Origin: Nocardia albiluteola | GTDB taxonomy: Bacteria > Actinomycetota > Actinomycetes > Mycobacteriales > Mycobacteriaceae | Length of the DNA: 64,000 bases | Direction of reading: 5' to 3' | Assembly: GCF_018860155.1 (NCBI RefSeq) | Contig: NZ_JAHKNI010000002.1 | Span: 768,998-832,997 of the forward strand | Shown: one piece after another, positions 34,632-46,669 of the stretch | How the letters are laid out: each line of letters opens with the position of its first letter | Position numbering within the stretch: position 1 is the first letter of the stretch | Notes under the pieces: generated by a model | Databases searched by the model: none | Told to the model about the DNA's origin: nothing | The model's input: the letters and a program-made list of their open reading frames with translations, nothing else | Position numbers and translations under genes: made by a program

Positions 34632-36053
34632 TTGAGCGCGCACCCGGCGGGACCTCGGCACGCCGAGATTCCGCATGCCCCGAATCTGCCGGAGCGGCCC
34701 GGTGACCCGGCACGGATGACCGAGCTGCCCGCGAATGTATGGCCCCGCAACGCCTCCCGCGGCGACGACGGCGTGGTGCGGCTGGCCGGCGTGCCCGTGA
34801 CCGAGCTCGCCGAGCGGTTCGGCACCCCGCTGTTCGTGGTCGACGAGGACGACTTCCGTTCCCGCTGCCGGGACATGGTGCGCGCGTTCGGCGCCAATAC
34901 CCGAGTCCACTACGCCTCCAAGGCATTTCTGTGCGGCGAGGTCGCGCGCTGGGTCCGCGACGAGGGTCTGTCCCTGGACGTGTGTTCCGGCGGCGAGCTG
35001 GCCGTCGCACTGCACGCCGATTTCCCCGCCGAGCGAATCGCCCTGCACGGCAACAACAAATCCGTCACCGAACTCGACGCCGCCGTGCGGGCCGGGGTCG
35101 GCCACATCGTGGTGGATTCGCTGATCGAGATCGATCGGCTGGAGGCCGTGGCCGGTCGCGCCGGGGTGGTGCAGGACGTGCTGGTCCGTGTCACGGTCGG
35201 CGTGGAAGCCCATACCCACGAATACATTTCGACCGCGCACGAGGATCAGAAGTTCGGGTTCTCGATCGCCGGCGGCGGCGCCATGGAGGCCCTGGCGCGG
35301 GTGTTCGAGGCGCAGAATCTGCGCCTGGTCGGCCTGCACAGCCACATCGGCTCGCAGATCTTCGACATCGACGGCTTCGAGATCTCTGCCCGGCGCATGC
35401 TGCGCCTGCTCAGCGATGCGATCGCCAAGTTCGGCGTGGCGCGCACCGAGCAGATTCACACCCTGGATCTCGGTGGCGGACTGGGCATTTCGTATCTGCC
35501 GAGCGACGACCCGCCACCCCTGGACGACTTCGCGCGCAAGGTATGCGATCTGGTCGCCGACGAGGCCGCCCTGATCGGGCTGCCCGCCCCGCAGATCGCG
35601 GTCGAGCCGGGCCGCGCCATCGCCGGCCCGGGCACCGTCACGCTCTACGAGGTCGGCACCATCAAGGACGTCGCCCTCGACGCCGGCGCCCAGCGCCGCT
35701 ACATCAGTGTCGACGGCGGGATGAGCGACAACATTCGCCCCGCGCTGTATCAGGCCGACTACGACTGCCGCCTGGTCTCGCGCACGTCCGCCGCGCCCGC
35801 GGTGGTAGCTCGCGTGGTCGGAAAGCATTGCGAGAGCGGCGATATCGTCATTCGAGACGCGTGGATGCCCGAGGATGTCGGCCCGGGCGATCTGATCGCG
35901 GTGGCCGCGACGGGCGCGTACTGCTACTCGATGTCGAGCCGGTACAACCTGTTGACCCGCCCGGCGGTGGTCGCCGTGCGCGCGGGCGAGGCCCGCCTGA
36001 TCCTGCGCCGCGAGACGGTGAACGATCTGTTGAGCTTGGAGGTGCAGTCATGA
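34632..36053 (+). CDS. lysA: Diaminopimelate decarboxylase
   Basis: PLP enzyme making L-lysine from meso-diaminopimelate. 473 residues; the PLP lysine is K97 in [10 protein letters not shown]. Other marks: [23 protein letters not shown] (phosphate loop), [11 protein letters not shown] and the YYD-like [13 protein letters not shown] near the end. The start is uncertain: an ATG at 34617 lies in the same frame, but GGAAGGA (34619-34625) is well placed for the TTG at 34632, which I prefer. The N-terminal extension before PNVWPRN is longer than in Mycobacterium. The stop overlaps hom by ATGA. Confidence 0.96.
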   Translation: MSAHPAGPRHAEIPHAPNLPERPGDPARMTELPANVWPRNASRGDDGVVRLAGVPVTELAERFGTPLFVVDEDDFRSRCRDMVRAFGANTRVHYASKAFLCGEVARWVRDEGLSLDVCSGGELAVALHADFPAERIALHGNNKSVTELDAAVRAGVGHIVVDSLIEIDRLEAVAGRAGVVQDVLVRVTVGVEAHTHEYISTAHEDQKFGFSIAGGGAMEALARVFEAQNLRLVGLHSHIGSQIFDIDGFEISARRMLRLLSDAIAKFGVARTEQIHTLDLGGGLGISYLPSDDPPPLDDFARKVCDLVADEAALIGLPAPQIAVEPGRAIAGPGTVTLYEVGTIKDVALDAGAQRRYISVDGGMSDNIRPALYQADYDCRLVSRTSAAPAVVARVVGKHCESGDIVIRDAWMPEDVGPGDLIAVAATGAYCYSMSSRYNLLTRPAVVAVRAGEARLILRRETVNDLLSLEVQS

Positions 36054-37377
36054 CTGGCGCATTCGGATCCGATCATCCGATCGGAGTCGCGGTCCTGGGC
36101 ATGGGCAATGTCGGCGCCGAGGTGGTACGCATCATCCTCAACAACGCCGAGGACCTGCGTCAGCGCGTGGGCGCCCCGCTGGTGCTGCGGGGAGTCGCGG
36201 TGCGCCGCCTCGACATCGACCGCGGCATCCCGGCCGAGCTGCTGACCACCGACGCGCGCGCCCTGGTCACCCGCGACGACGTGGACCTGGTCGTGGAGGT
36301 GATGGGCGGCATCGATCCGGCCCGCGAGCTGATCGGGGCCGCGCTGAACGCCGGCAAATCCGTGGTCACCGCGAACAAGGCGCTGCTGGCCGATTACACC
36401 GGCGAGCTGGCCGCGGCCGCCGAGAACTCGCGCGCCGACCTGTATTTCGAGGCCGCCGTGGCCGGCGCGATCCCGGTGGTGCGCCCGCTGATCCAGTCGC
36501 TGTCCGGTGACCGGGTCAACCGCGTCGTGGGAATCGTCAACGGCACAACCAATTTCATCCTCTCGGCGATGGACGAGACCGGCGCCGACTACGGGCAGAT
36601 GCTCGCCGACGCGCAGCGGCTGGGCTATGCCGAGGCCGACCCGACCGCCGACGTCGAGGGCTACGACGCCGCCGCCAAGGCCGCGATCCTGGCCTCGCTG
36701 GCCTTCCACACCCGGGTGACCGCCGCCGACGTCTACCGCGAGGGCATCTCCAAGATCACCGCCGAGGACCTGGAGACCGCCGCGGCCGTCGGTTGCACGG
36801 TCAAGCTGCTGGCGATCTGCGAGCGCGTGCCCGGCCAGCCCAGCGCGGACGAGGGCGGCAAGGACCGCATCTCGGTGCGCGTGTATCCCGCGCTGATCCC
36901 GCGCAAGCATCCGCTGTCCGCGGTCACCGGCGCGTTCAACGCCGTCGTCGTGGAGGCCGAGAACGCGGGCCGGCTGATGTTCTACGGCCAGGGTGCCGGT
37001 GGCGCGCCGACCGCCTCCGCGGTGATGGGCGATCTGGTGATGGCCGCCCGCAACAAGTTCTTCGGTGGCCGCGCGCCGGGCGAATCGGTCTATGCTGAGC
37101 TGCCGATCGCGCCGATCGGCGACACGCCCACCCGCTACCACGTGAACCTGCAGGTCGCCGACCGTACCGGGGTTTTACAGGCCGTCGCCGGCGAGTTCGC
37201 CCAGCATGGGGTCAGCATCTCGACGGTCCGCCAGGAGGGCTCCGACGCGGGCGCCCGACTGGTCGTGGTGACCCACCACGCGTCCGAGTCGGCGCTGGCC
37301 GATACGGTGGCCGCACTGGCCGAGCTGGAATCCGTCACATCCGTGACCAGCGTCTTGAGATTGGAAGGCACCGAGGA

Positions 37378-37381
<4 letters not shown>
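36050..37381 (+). CDS. hom: Homoserine dehydrogenase
   Basis: NAD(P)H-dependent reduction of aspartate semialdehyde to homoserine, first committed step to threonine and methionine. 443 residues: Rossmann [14 protein letters not shown] at the N-terminus, [12 protein letters not shown] with the catalytic lysine, [14 protein letters not shown], and a C-terminal ACT domain ([25 protein letters not shown]) that normally gives feedback inhibition by threonine. It overlaps lysA and thrC by ATGA on both sides, so three proteins are translationally coupled. Confidence 0.98.
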
Positions 37382-39451
<2,070 letters not shown>

Positions 39452-39464
39452 CCGCGTGCCTGCC

Positions 39465-39493
39465 TTGCAGGCATTCCCGCAGGGAGCTATCCT
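39465..39493 (+). promoter_or_regulatory. rho promoter
   Basis: TTGCAG (39465-39470) - 17 bp - TATCCT (39488-39493), start site expected near 39500. The -35 lies within a small hairpin (TGCCTGC-CTT-GCAGGCA, 39457-39473) that may end the thr operon. Confidence 0.55.
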
Positions 39494-39499
39494 GGGCGA

Positions 39500-39771
39500 G
39501 TCCGTACATCGTGCGCATCAGACGCCGGTGCTTCATTTGGGCAATCGCTCCAGCAGGCTCCTTGCTCAGGCTCGCGACGCGGGTCTCGGATATTGGGGTC
39601 GACACTGGAATGATCAATCCCACCTTTGTGAACCGGTGGCGCAGACCTGGTGGCACTAGCCGCTGGTCCGGCGGGGCAGGCGATACGGCATCCGAGCTCG
39701 GCACGATGATCGGGCTTCGGGAAGAAACCCTCGAATAAGCACACGGCAATCGAGGGAAGGAAAGGATCTCC
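39500..39771 (+). other. rho: Long 5' leader of rho
   Basis: About 270 nt between the predicted start site and the rho GTG carry no recognised gene. A 75-codon frame from GTG 39511 to TAA 39738 exists but has weaker third-position GC than true genes here and no ribosome binding site; it could be a regulatory upstream ORF. Leaders of this size are used for autoregulation of rho in other bacteria, so conditional premature termination is plausible. Confidence 0.5.
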
Positions 39772-41769
39772 GTGACAGATACGGACCTGCTCGCGACACC
39801 CGGGGTGGAAACCAATGGACGTACCTCGGACGACCGCGAAAGTGACTCCGGACAGATTTCGAAGATGAGCGAACACACCGACGTCGCACGATCGGGGCTG
39901 ACAGGAATGTTGTTGCCGCAGTTGCGCGCGCTTGCCGGGGAACTCGGTATCCGAGGCACATCCGGGATGCGTAAGGGCGATCTCATCGCCGCTATCAAGG
40001 AGAATCAGTCCAGTTCCGGCAAGCCGACGAAGGGTCGCACCGACGCTGCCGCGGCCGAGGCCAAGCCGGCGCAGGAGGCGCCCGCGGCCGAGGCCGTGCG
40101 GGCCCCGTCGTCGCGGTCCAAGTCCGCCCGCGCCGAGCAGCAGACCCTCGACAGCATCGTCGCGGACAAGCCTGCTGCCGAGAAGTCCGCCGGGAAGTCC
40201 GAGTCGGGCGCGGCCAAGACGGATTCGCCTGCGCGCCCGGCGGATTCGGCCGAGGATGCCGGGCGGGAGTCGGGTCGTGGCCGTGGTGGCCGCCAGCGCC
40301 GGGGGCGCGAGGCGCGTTCGGCCGCTACCGAAACCGCGGAAGCGAAGACCGAGACCAATGGCGCCGAGGCGCGCCCGGAGCAGGAGTCCGGCGAGCGCCG
40401 GCGCGACCGAGGCCAGCAGGGCGACCGAGGCCAGCAGGGCGAGCGGAACCAGAACGGCGGCCAGAACCAGGGCAACCGCAACGGCGCGCCCCGCAGCAAC
40501 GACGGTGACGAAGAGGACGGCCGCGGCCGCCGGGGCCGTCGCTTCCGCGAGCGTCGCCGGGGCCGGGACCGCGAGGGCGGCGCCGCCGGTGGCGAGGGCC
40601 GCGAGGTCGAGATCCGTGAGGACGACGTCCTGCAGCCGGTCGCCGGAATCCTCGACGTGCTGGACAACTACGCGTTCGTGCGGACCTCCGGCTACCTGGC
40701 CGGCCAGAACGACGTGTACGTCTCGATGAACCTGGTCCGAAAGAACGGCCTGCGCCGCGGTGACGCGATCACCGGTGCGGTGCGTGCGCCCCGCGAGGGC
40801 GAGCAGGGCAACCAGCGCCAGAAGTTCGATCCGCTGGTGCGTCTGGACACCGTCAACGGCACCGATCTCGATTCGGCCCGCCGTCGTCCGGAGTTCAACA
40901 AGCTGACCCCGCTGTACCCGAACCAGCGGCTGCGGCTCGAGACCACGCCCAACAAGCTGACCACCCGCGTGATCGATCTGATCATGCCGATCGGCAAGGG
41001 CCAGCGCGCCCTGATCGTGTCCCCGCCCAAGGCCGGTAAGACCACGATCATGCAGGACATCGCGAACGCGATCGCGACCAACAACCCCGAGTGCTACCTG
41101 ATGGTGGTGCTGGTCGACGAGCGTCCCGAAGAGGTCACCGACATGCAGCGCTCGGTGCGCGGCGAGGTGATCGCCTCGACGTTCGACCGGCCGCCGGGCG
41201 ATCACACCTCGGTCGCCGAGCTCGCCATCGAGCGCGCCAAGCGCCTGGTGGAGATGGGCCAGGACGTCGTGGTGCTGCTGGACTCGATCACCCGCCTGGG
41301 CCGCGCGTACAACAACTCCTCGCCTGCCTCGGGCCGCATCCTGTCCGGTGGTGTCGACTCGACCGCGCTGTATCCGCCCAAGCGGTTCCTGGGCGCGGCG
41401 CGCAACATCGAGAACGGCGGCTCGCTGACGATCATCGCCACCGCCATGGTGGAGACCGGCTCGACCGGTGACACGGTGATCTTCGAGGAGTTCAAGGGCA
41501 CCGGTAACGCCGAGCTCAAGCTGGACCGCAAGATCGCCGAGCGGCGCGTGTTCCCGGCGGTGGACGTCAACCCGTCCAGCACCCGCCACGACGAGCTGCT
41601 GCTGGCGCCCGACGAGGCCGCGGTCATTCACAAGCTGCGGCGCGTGCTCTCCGGTCTGGACTCGCAGCAGGCCATCGATCTGCTGATCGACCGGCTGAAG
41701 AAGTCCAAGAACAACATGGAGTTCCTGCTGCAGGTCGCCAAGACCGCACCGGGCGCCATGGACGACTAG
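39772..41769 (+). CDS. rho: Transcription termination factor Rho
   Basis: Hexameric RNA helicase ending transcription. 665 residues, longer than E. coli Rho because of an Arg/Gly/Asn/Gln-rich insert (about 70-285), a known feature of actinobacterial Rho that helps RNA binding. In order: N-terminal helical domain ([14 protein letters not shown]), insert, cold-shock RNA-binding domain ([18 protein letters not shown]), Walker A PKAGKTT with K423, Walker [16 protein letters not shown], and the C-terminal R-loop region. An 18-nt unit encoding DRGQQG is tandemly repeated near 40410-40440. GAAGGAAAGGA precedes the GTG. Confidence 0.98.
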   Translation: MTDTDLLATPGVETNGRTSDDRESDSGQISKMSEHTDVARSGLTGMLLPQLRALAGELGIRGTSGMRKGDLIAAIKENQSSSGKPTKGRTDAAAAEAKPAQEAPAAEAVRAPSSRSKSARAEQQTLDSIVADKPAAEKSAGKSESGAAKTDSPARPADSAEDAGRESGRGRGGRQRRGREARSAATETAEAKTETNGAEARPEQESGERRRDRGQQGDRGQQGERNQNGGQNQGNRNGAPRSNDGDEEDGRGRRGRRFRERRRGRDREGGAAGGEGREVEIREDDVLQPVAGILDVLDNYAFVRTSGYLAGQNDVYVSMNLVRKNGLRRGDAITGAVRAPREGEQGNQRQKFDPLVRLDTVNGTDLDSARRRPEFNKLTPLYPNQRLRLETTPNKLTTRVIDLIMPIGKGQRALIVSPPKAGKTTIMQDIANAIATNNPECYLMVVLVDERPEEVTDMQRSVRGEVIASTFDRPPGDHTSVAELAIERAKRLVEMGQDVVVLLDSITRLGRAYNNSSPASGRILSGGVDSTALYPPKRFLGAARNIENGGSLTIIATAMVETGSTGDTVIFEEFKGTGNAELKLDRKIAERRVFPAVDVNPSSTRHDELLLAPDEAAVIHKLRRVLSGLDSQQAIDLLIDRLKKSKNNMEFLLQVAKTAPGAMDD

Positions 41770-42196
41770 AGAATCGAGAGATGAGGGAGGTTCCGCAGAG
41801 GCGGGACCTCCCTTTTCTCGCGGTAGCCCCGCCTCGGCGGGGCCGAACTGCGTTCCGGGGGTTGAAGAACAGCACCGCGATGAGGGCCGCGCCCAGGATC
41901 AGGATCGCCAGAATCAGCGCGGCGGCCGCGGTGAGGCCGCCGGTCGGGACGGCCGTGACCGTGAACTGGTACGGCTCGTCGCCGGAACCCGGTGTGGGCG
42001 CAGGGGTGGTCCGATCTCCCGGCGCGGCCCACCAGCCGATCGCGGCCAGGCCGAGCATCAGCACGACTGCGCTCGCGGCCAGGTATTCCGCGCGCCAACC
42101 CCCCGGCAGGGCGCGGATCAACCGCCGCAAGCGCCGCGGCGGTGCCGATCCCGGTGATCGTGATCCCCGAGCTCCCCGAGCGGTGTGGAGATTCAC
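41624..42196 (-). CDS. Small two-helix membrane protein, 3' end antisense to rho
   Basis: A 190-codon frame from a GTG with AGGAGG eight bases upstream. The first 140 residues look truly coding: two clear membrane helices ([20 protein letters not shown] and [21 protein letters not shown]), a Pro/Thr-rich loop of about 25 residues between them, a basic tail, and GC-rich third positions. No stop appears before the frame crosses the rho terminator and runs about 146 bases into the rho 3' end on the opposite strand. I do not recognise a family. The real protein may be read through that tail, or the end may be shortened by an unseen event. Confidence 0.5.
   Translation of the reverse strand: MNLHTARGARGSRSPGSAPPRRLRRLIRALPGGWRAEYLAASAVVLMLGLAAIGWWAAPGDRTTPAPTPGSGDEPYQFTVTAVPTGGLTAAAALILAILILGAALIAVLFFNPRNAVRPRRGGATARKGRSRLCGTSLISRFSSRPWRPVRSWRPAAGTPCCSWTSSAGRSADRWPAASPDRRARAAACE
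41785..41816 (+). terminator. Intrinsic terminator of rho
   Basis: GGGAGGTTCCGC (41785-41796), loop AGAG, GCGGGACCTCCC (41801-41812), then TTTT. A 12-bp stem with one G-T pair: a textbook factor-independent terminator behind the gene for Rho itself. Confidence 0.9.
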
Positions 42197-42454
42197 TGGC
42201 TGTCCCTCCTGTAACGGCCTGCTCTCACACTGCGAAACTCTATGAACATAAGTGTTCGCATTCTTGAGTAGCGAACTACTTGTCTTCAGCGTGGCTCGAG
42301 AGCTGCGAATATGCGTGCCCGTAATTACTTGGGGGCCGCCCGGGGGAGAAACCGACCCGTCGTCCGGACGACGATTTCCCGCCGCGAACGCCGGTGGTCG
42401 GGCCGGGCGGTCCGGCGTCCGGGAGGGGGGAACAAACGGGGGAGGAGCGGCGGT

Positions 42455-42460
42455 TATACT
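42455..42460 (+). promoter_or_regulatory. -10 box of rpmE
   Basis: TATACT, near-perfect consensus, about 85 bases before the rpmE start. No convincing -35 is seen. Confidence 0.5.
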
Positions 42461-42544
42461 TCTCCGTTGGCAACAATGCCTAGTCGGTTCCGGTTCACGT
42501 CCATGGCTACAGCGGGCGACCCGGCGACCATTGAAAGGACACCC

Positions 42545-42772
42545 ATGAAGGCAGGAATCCACCCCACCTACGTGGACACGACCGTCGTCTGCGGTTGTGG
42601 CAACACGTTCCAGACTCGCAGCACCAAGGAGTCGGGCCACATCACCGTTGAGGTCTGCTCCCAGTGCCACCCGTTCTACACGGGCAAGCAGAAGATTCTG
42701 GACACCGGCGGCCGCGTCGCCCGCTTCGAGGCGCGCTACGGCAAGCGCGCGAAGAACGCCGACGCCAAGTAG
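42545..42772 (+). CDS. rpmE: Ribosomal protein L31, zinc-binding type
   Basis: A 75-residue L31 with the zinc cysteines CGC near residues 16-18 and CSQC near 37-40, i.e. the C+ form used when zinc is sufficient. [12 protein letters not shown] and [20 protein letters not shown] are diagnostic. GAAAGGAC precedes the ATG. Own promoter upstream and hairpin terminator downstream suggest it is transcribed alone as well as from rho read-through. Confidence 0.98.
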   Translation: MKAGIHPTYVDTTVVCGCGNTFQTRSTKESGHITVEVCSQCHPFYTGKQKILDTGGRVARFEARYGKRAKNADAK

Positions 42773-42780
42773 CTGCTTAC

Positions 42781-42818
42781 CCGACGCCCGTCCTGCCCGT
42801 GCGCAGGGCGGGCGTCGG
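42781..42818 (+). terminator. Hairpin behind rpmE
   Basis: CCGACGCCCGTCCTGC (42781-42796) pairs with GCAGGGCGGGCGTCGG (42803-42818), 16 bp with one G-T pair, six-base loop; only a weak T-tail follows. Confidence 0.75.
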
Positions 42819-42871
42819 TGCGTTCTCCAGCCGCGCCGGACAGATGGATCAGACCCGAAGGAGCACCCGCG

Positions 42872-43951
42872 ATGGCCGACAAGACGGCCCCGAACGCGAT
42901 CGACGACATCCTGGCCGAGCACGCCGGGCTGGAACTGCAGCTGTCCGATCCGGCGCTGCACAACAGCCCGGGCGAGGCGCGGCGCGTCGGCAAGCGGTTC
43001 GCCGAGCTCGCTCCGATCATGTCCACCTACACCAAGCTGAACGCCGCGCGGGACGACCTGGCCGCCGCGCGCGAGCTGGCCGCCGACGACGCGTCCTTCG
43101 CCGCCGAGGTGCCGGGGCTCGAGGAGCAGGTCGAGGAGCTCGAGAAGGCCCTGACCGACCTGCTCGCCCCGCGCGACCCGCACGACGGCGACGACATCGT
43201 GCTCGAGGTGAAATCCGGCGAGGGCGGCGAGGAGTCGGCGCTGTTCGCCTCCGATCTGGCCCGCATGTACATCCGCTATGCCGAGCGGCACGGCTGGAAG
43301 GTCGAGGTCCTCGGGGTCACCTACTCCGACCTGGACGGCTACAAGGAGGCCACGTTCTCCATCCGCAGCAAGGAGCCCACCCGCGACGGCGTGTGGTCGC
43401 GCCTGAAGTGGGAGGGCGGCGTGCACCGGGTGCAGCGCGTACCGGTCACCGAATCGCAGGGCCGCATCCACACCTCCGCCGCGGGCGTACTGGTCTATCC
43501 GGAGCCGGACGAGGTGGCCGAGGTCGAGATCGACGACAAGGATCTGCGCGTCGACGTCTATCGCTCCTCGGGCAAGGGCGGCCAGGGCGTCAATACCACC
43601 GACTCGGCCGTGCGCCTGACCCACCTGCCCACCGGCCTGGTGGTGACCTGTCAGAACGAGCGGTCCCAGCTGCAGAACAAGATTCGCGCCAAGCAGGTGC
43701 TCGCCGCGCGCCTGCAGGCCCTGGCCGAGGAGCAGGCCGAGCAGGACGCCGCCGCCGGACGTGCCTCGCAGATCCGCACAGTGGATCGCTCCGAGCGCAT
43801 CCGCACCTACAACTTCCCGGAAAACCGGATCGCCGACCACCGCATCGGCTTCAAGGCCCACAACCTGGATTCGGTGCTGGACGGGGATCTGGATGCCCTG
43901 CTGGACGCACTGGTCGAGGCCGATCGCGCCGCCCGGCTGGCCGCGGAGTAA
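42872..43951 (+). CDS. prfA: Peptide chain release factor 1
   Basis: Releases peptides at UAA and UAG codons. 359 residues with the GGQ catalytic motif at 236-238 ([17 protein letters not shown]) and the coiled-coil N-terminal domain. AAGGAG (42858-42863) decides the ATG at 42872 against an upstream frame extension. Its methylating enzyme PrmC is encoded next. Confidence 0.98.
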   Translation: MADKTAPNAIDDILAEHAGLELQLSDPALHNSPGEARRVGKRFAELAPIMSTYTKLNAARDDLAAARELAADDASFAAEVPGLEEQVEELEKALTDLLAPRDPHDGDDIVLEVKSGEGGEESALFASDLARMYIRYAERHGWKVEVLGVTYSDLDGYKEATFSIRSKEPTRDGVWSRLKWEGGVHRVQRVPVTESQGRIHTSAAGVLVYPEPDEVAEVEIDDKDLRVDVYRSSGKGGQGVNTTDSAVRLTHLPTGLVVTCQNERSQLQNKIRAKQVLAARLQALAEEQAEQDAAAGRASQIRTVDRSERIRTYNFPENRIADHRIGFKAHNLDSVLDGDLDALLDALVEADRAARLAAE

Positions 43952-44117
43952 CGGGGAATCGTCGTGCATGACGAGGCAGACGCGACAACTGATTTCGCAC
44001 GCACATGGGTAACTCACCGTGGACGGGCCCACCGGGAGCGGGCCGTCATCCGCCGGCCCGACGAGAAGGTCTCCTGGTAGGCAACGGCACGCTGACATCG
44101 CGGAGAGGCGGAACAGT

Positions 44118-44999
44118 GTGAGTCGCATACAACTCCGTCCCGTGATCAGCCGGGGCGCCGAACGGCTGCGGGCGGCCGGTGTGCACAGCCCCGGCGCCGA
44201 CGCCGAATTCCTCGCCGCGCACGTGCTCGGCATCGAGCGCTCGCGCCTGGCGCTGGTCCCGATGGTGACCGCGGAGCAGGTGGCCGAGTTCGAGAAGCTG
44301 ATCGACCGGCGCGCCGAACGCATTCCGCTGCAGCATCTCACGGGCCTCGCGGCCATGGGCGAGCTCGATCTCGAGGTCGGCCCCGGGGTTTTCGTGCCCC
44401 GGCCCGAGACCGAGCTGCTGTTCGCCTGGGCGCTGGGGCAATTGGAGGGGATCGGGCACGAACACATGCCCGTCGTCGTGGATCTGTGCACCGGATCGGG
44501 CGCCCTGGCGCTCGCGCTCGCCCACGCCCGCCCCGACATCGACGTGCACGCGGTCGAAATCGACCCGGCCGCACGCGAATGGGCGCAACGCAATGCCGAT
44601 CGTCAGGCGGCCGAGGGGGATACGCCGATTACGCTGCACGCCGGCGACGTAACCGACCCCGGAATCCTGTCCGCCCTGAACGGCCGTGTCGACGTCGTGG
44701 TCTCCAATCCGCCGTACATTCCCGAGGGTGCCGCACTCGATCCCGAAGTCGCGGACCACGATCCGCACCTGGCCCTCTTCGGCGGCCCCGACGGCCTGAC
44801 CGTAATCCGCCCCATGATCGCCACCATCACCCGCCTGCTACGCCCCGGCGGCGTCGCGGCGATCGAGCACGACGACACCAACGGTTCCGGGGTGGCGGCC
44901 CTGCTGGTCGCCACTTCCTTCGAAGCCGTCACCGAACACCCCGACCTCGCGGGCAAGCCCCGCTTCGTCACCGCCCGCCGCACCATTCAGTCGCCGTAG
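44118..44999 (+). CDS. prmC: Release factor glutamine methyltransferase
   Basis: SAM-dependent methylation of the GGQ glutamine of release factors. 293 residues: N-terminal helical domain, AdoMet motif VVDLCTGSGALALALA, and the catalytic NPPY at 197-200 (VVSNPPYIPEGAAL). PRPETELLFAWAL is also diagnostic. The GTG at 44118 gives the usual length; GGAGAGGCG lies upstream. The last 13 bases overlap a toxin-gene remnant on the other strand. Confidence 0.96.
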   Translation: MSRIQLRPVISRGAERLRAAGVHSPGADAEFLAAHVLGIERSRLALVPMVTAEQVAEFEKLIDRRAERIPLQHLTGLAAMGELDLEVGPGVFVPRPETELLFAWALGQLEGIGHEHMPVVVDLCTGSGALALALAHARPDIDVHAVEIDPAAREWAQRNADRQAAEGDTPITLHAGDVTDPGILSALNGRVDVVVSNPPYIPEGAALDPEVADHDPHLALFGGPDGLTVIRPMIATITRLLRPGGVAAIEHDDTNGSGVAALLVATSFEAVTEHPDLAGKPRFVTARRTIQSP

Positions 45000-45082
45000 C
45001 GCCCGCCGACCTGCACCACGACGATCTCGGTGTCGGTCACGTAATAGATCAATCGGTGTTCCTGAGTGATTCGGCGAACAAC
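44987..45082 (-). pseudogene. C-terminal fragment of a YoeB/Txe-family toxin
   Basis: On the minus strand, bases 45076-44990 read RRITQEHRLIYYVTDTEI followed by VVVQVGGRYGD and a TGA stop. This is the C-terminal third of a YoeB/Txe mRNA interferase (family pattern SRRI..EHRLVY......I..CRYHY), with the final catalytic H-Y replaced by G-D. Nothing similar continues upstream, and no YefM-type antitoxin gene is present. A dead remnant of a toxin-antitoxin locus whose rest was replaced by the MarR/ABC genes. Confidence 0.7.
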
Positions 45083-45111
45083 ATTCGGCGCTGTCGATGG
45101 CTGGAAAATAG

Positions 45112-45145
45112 CTCTGATTCAGAGGGAAATTACTCTGGGTTAGAG
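45112..45145. promoter_or_regulatory. Paired MarR operators
   Basis: CTCTGATTCAGAG (45112-45124) and CTCTGGGTTAGAG (45133-45145), 5-bp-arm repeats 21 bp apart, i.e. two helical turns on one face of the DNA. A -10 box TATTCT (45147-45152) follows immediately and would start transcription at the GTG of the regulator. Confidence 0.65.
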
Positions 45146-45158
45146 GTATTCTCGGCGT

Positions 45159-45656
45159 GTGGAGACGGTGCGCGAGGTCGCTGCCGCCGATCGGGATTCG
45201 GTTCCGGAGCTGGTCGGCGGGATGCTTGGGGCGTTCGGGCGGTTCCGCAGGCAGGTGCGGCGGTTGGCGGGGCGGGCCTTCGATCAGCCGGGGATCAGCG
45301 ATTCGCAGGCCGAGTTCCTGCGGCTGGTCGCGCGGCGGCCGGGGATCTCGGTGAAGGAGGTTGCCGCGGAGATGGGGCTGGCGGCCAACAGTGTGTCGAC
45401 CTTCGTCAGTGCGCTGGTCAAGGCGGAACTGCTGGTGCGAGAACAGGATTCGGACGATCGGCGGGTGATGCGGCTGTCCCTGCCCGCGTCGGTGCAGCGC
45501 ACGGTCGACGAAACCCGTAGGCGCAGACACGAAATCGTCGCGGTTGCGCTGGACGATCTCTCCGTGGGCGAGCGCGCGGATCTCATCCGGGGGCTGGCCG
45601 TCATCGACAAACTCACTGGCTTGCTGCACGAGCGAGAACAAGGCTCGCGGCGATAA
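45159..45656 (+). CDS. MarR family regulator of the ABC exporter
   Basis: A 165-residue MarR protein: SDSQAEFLRLVARRPGISVKEVAAEMGLAANSVSTFVSALVKAELLVREQDSDDRRVMRLSLP is the winged helix with the DDRR wing. The GTG start lies seven bases after TATTCT and has no ribosome binding site, so leaderless. The paired operators overlap this promoter. The ABC exporter genes follow on the same strand, 96 bases on, and are the expected targets. Confidence 0.9.
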   Translation: METVREVAAADRDSVPELVGGMLGAFGRFRRQVRRLAGRAFDQPGISDSQAEFLRLVARRPGISVKEVAAEMGLAANSVSTFVSALVKAELLVREQDSDDRRVMRLSLPASVQRTVDETRRRRHEIVAVALDDLSVGERADLIRGLAVIDKLTGLLHEREQGSRR

Positions 45657-45752
45657 GACCCGGACCTCGGCCGATCACCGCTGACCGACCGGCGTCCGGC
45701 ACCTGACACTACAGCGAATATCGAACACCGAGCAGGAACAGGGGAGGCCGAC

Positions 45753-46592
45753 ATGACGGCGAAACCCGTTGCGCCACCCGGCGATACACCCGCCGTCGAA
45801 TGCCGCGGCCTGACCCACCGCTACGGCGAGCACACCGTGGTCGACCACCTCCATCTGCGCATCGCGCGCGGCGAGGTGTTCGGCCTGCTCGGCCCCAACG
45901 GCGCGGGCAAGACCACCACCATCCGCCTGCTCAACACCCTGATGCCGGTGCAGGAGGGGCGGGTTCGGGTGCTGGGCTTCGAGGTCGGTCGCGAGAACAC
46001 CGATATCCGGTACAACCTCGGCTATGTGCCCCAGCAGCTCTCGATCGAGGGCGCGCTGACCGGACGGCAGAACGTCGCCTGGTTCGCGCGGCTGTTCGAT
46101 GTGCCGCGCCGTGAGCGGGCCGCGCGGGTCGAGCAGGTGCTGGCCGCAATGGACCTGCTCGAGGTGGCCGACCGGCTCGCCTCGGGTTACTCCGGGGGGA
46201 TGGTGCGCCGCCTGGAATTGGCGCAGGCGCTGGTCAACCGGCCCGCGCTGCTGATCCTCGACGAGCCGACCGTCGGGCTGGACCCGATCGCCCGCGACAG
46301 CGTCTGGGATCGGGTGCGGGAGCTGCGCCGGCGATTCGGCACGACCGTCCTGCTGACCACCCACTACATGTCCGAGGCCGATGAGCTCTGCGATCGCGTC
46401 GCAATGCTGCACCGGGGCGTGCTGCGGGCGGTCGGCTCCCCGGCCGAGCTGAAGGCCGCGCTCGGCCCGAGCGCCACCCTCGAGGACGTGTTCCGCCACC
46501 ACGCGGGCGCGGGCCTGGACGAGGACACGAACCTGGAGGGAGGGCTGCGCAATGTCCGGAGTACGCGTCGGACCGCTCAGCGGGCGGGCTGA
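45753..46592 (+). CDS. ABC exporter ATPase, DrrA-like
   Basis: A 279-residue ATPase of the daunorubicin-resistance type: Walker A GPNGAGKTTTIRLLNTL, Q-loop YVPQQLSIEGALTG, signature YSGGMVRRLELAQALV, Walker B LLILDEPTVGLDPIARDSVWD, H-loop LLTTHYMSEADEL. Such ATPases pair with one ABC-2 permease to export drugs or lipids. GGGGAGG precedes the ATG. Downstream permease after 77 bases, MarR upstream. Confidence 0.94.
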   Translation: MTAKPVAPPGDTPAVECRGLTHRYGEHTVVDHLHLRIARGEVFGLLGPNGAGKTTTIRLLNTLMPVQEGRVRVLGFEVGRENTDIRYNLGYVPQQLSIEGALTGRQNVAWFARLFDVPRRERAARVEQVLAAMDLLEVADRLASGYSGGMVRRLELAQALVNRPALLILDEPTVGLDPIARDSVWDRVRELRRRFGTTVLLTTHYMSEADELCDRVAMLHRGVLRAVGSPAELKAALGPSATLEDVFRHHAGAGLDEDTNLEGGLRNVRSTRRTAQRAG

Positions 46593-46669
46593 AGTCCCGC
46601 CGCCCTCCCCGGGGATACCGTCCGCCACTCGAGCTGGTCTCGTCCGGCGAATCGGAAGGGAGGTGCGCG

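Noticed and set aside
41624..44593. 989-codon minus-strand frame over rpmE, prfA and prmC
   Set aside because: Nearly all of it is a shadow of three well-known genes. Only the part between 41624 and 42196 has its own start signal and membrane helices, and only that part is reported.
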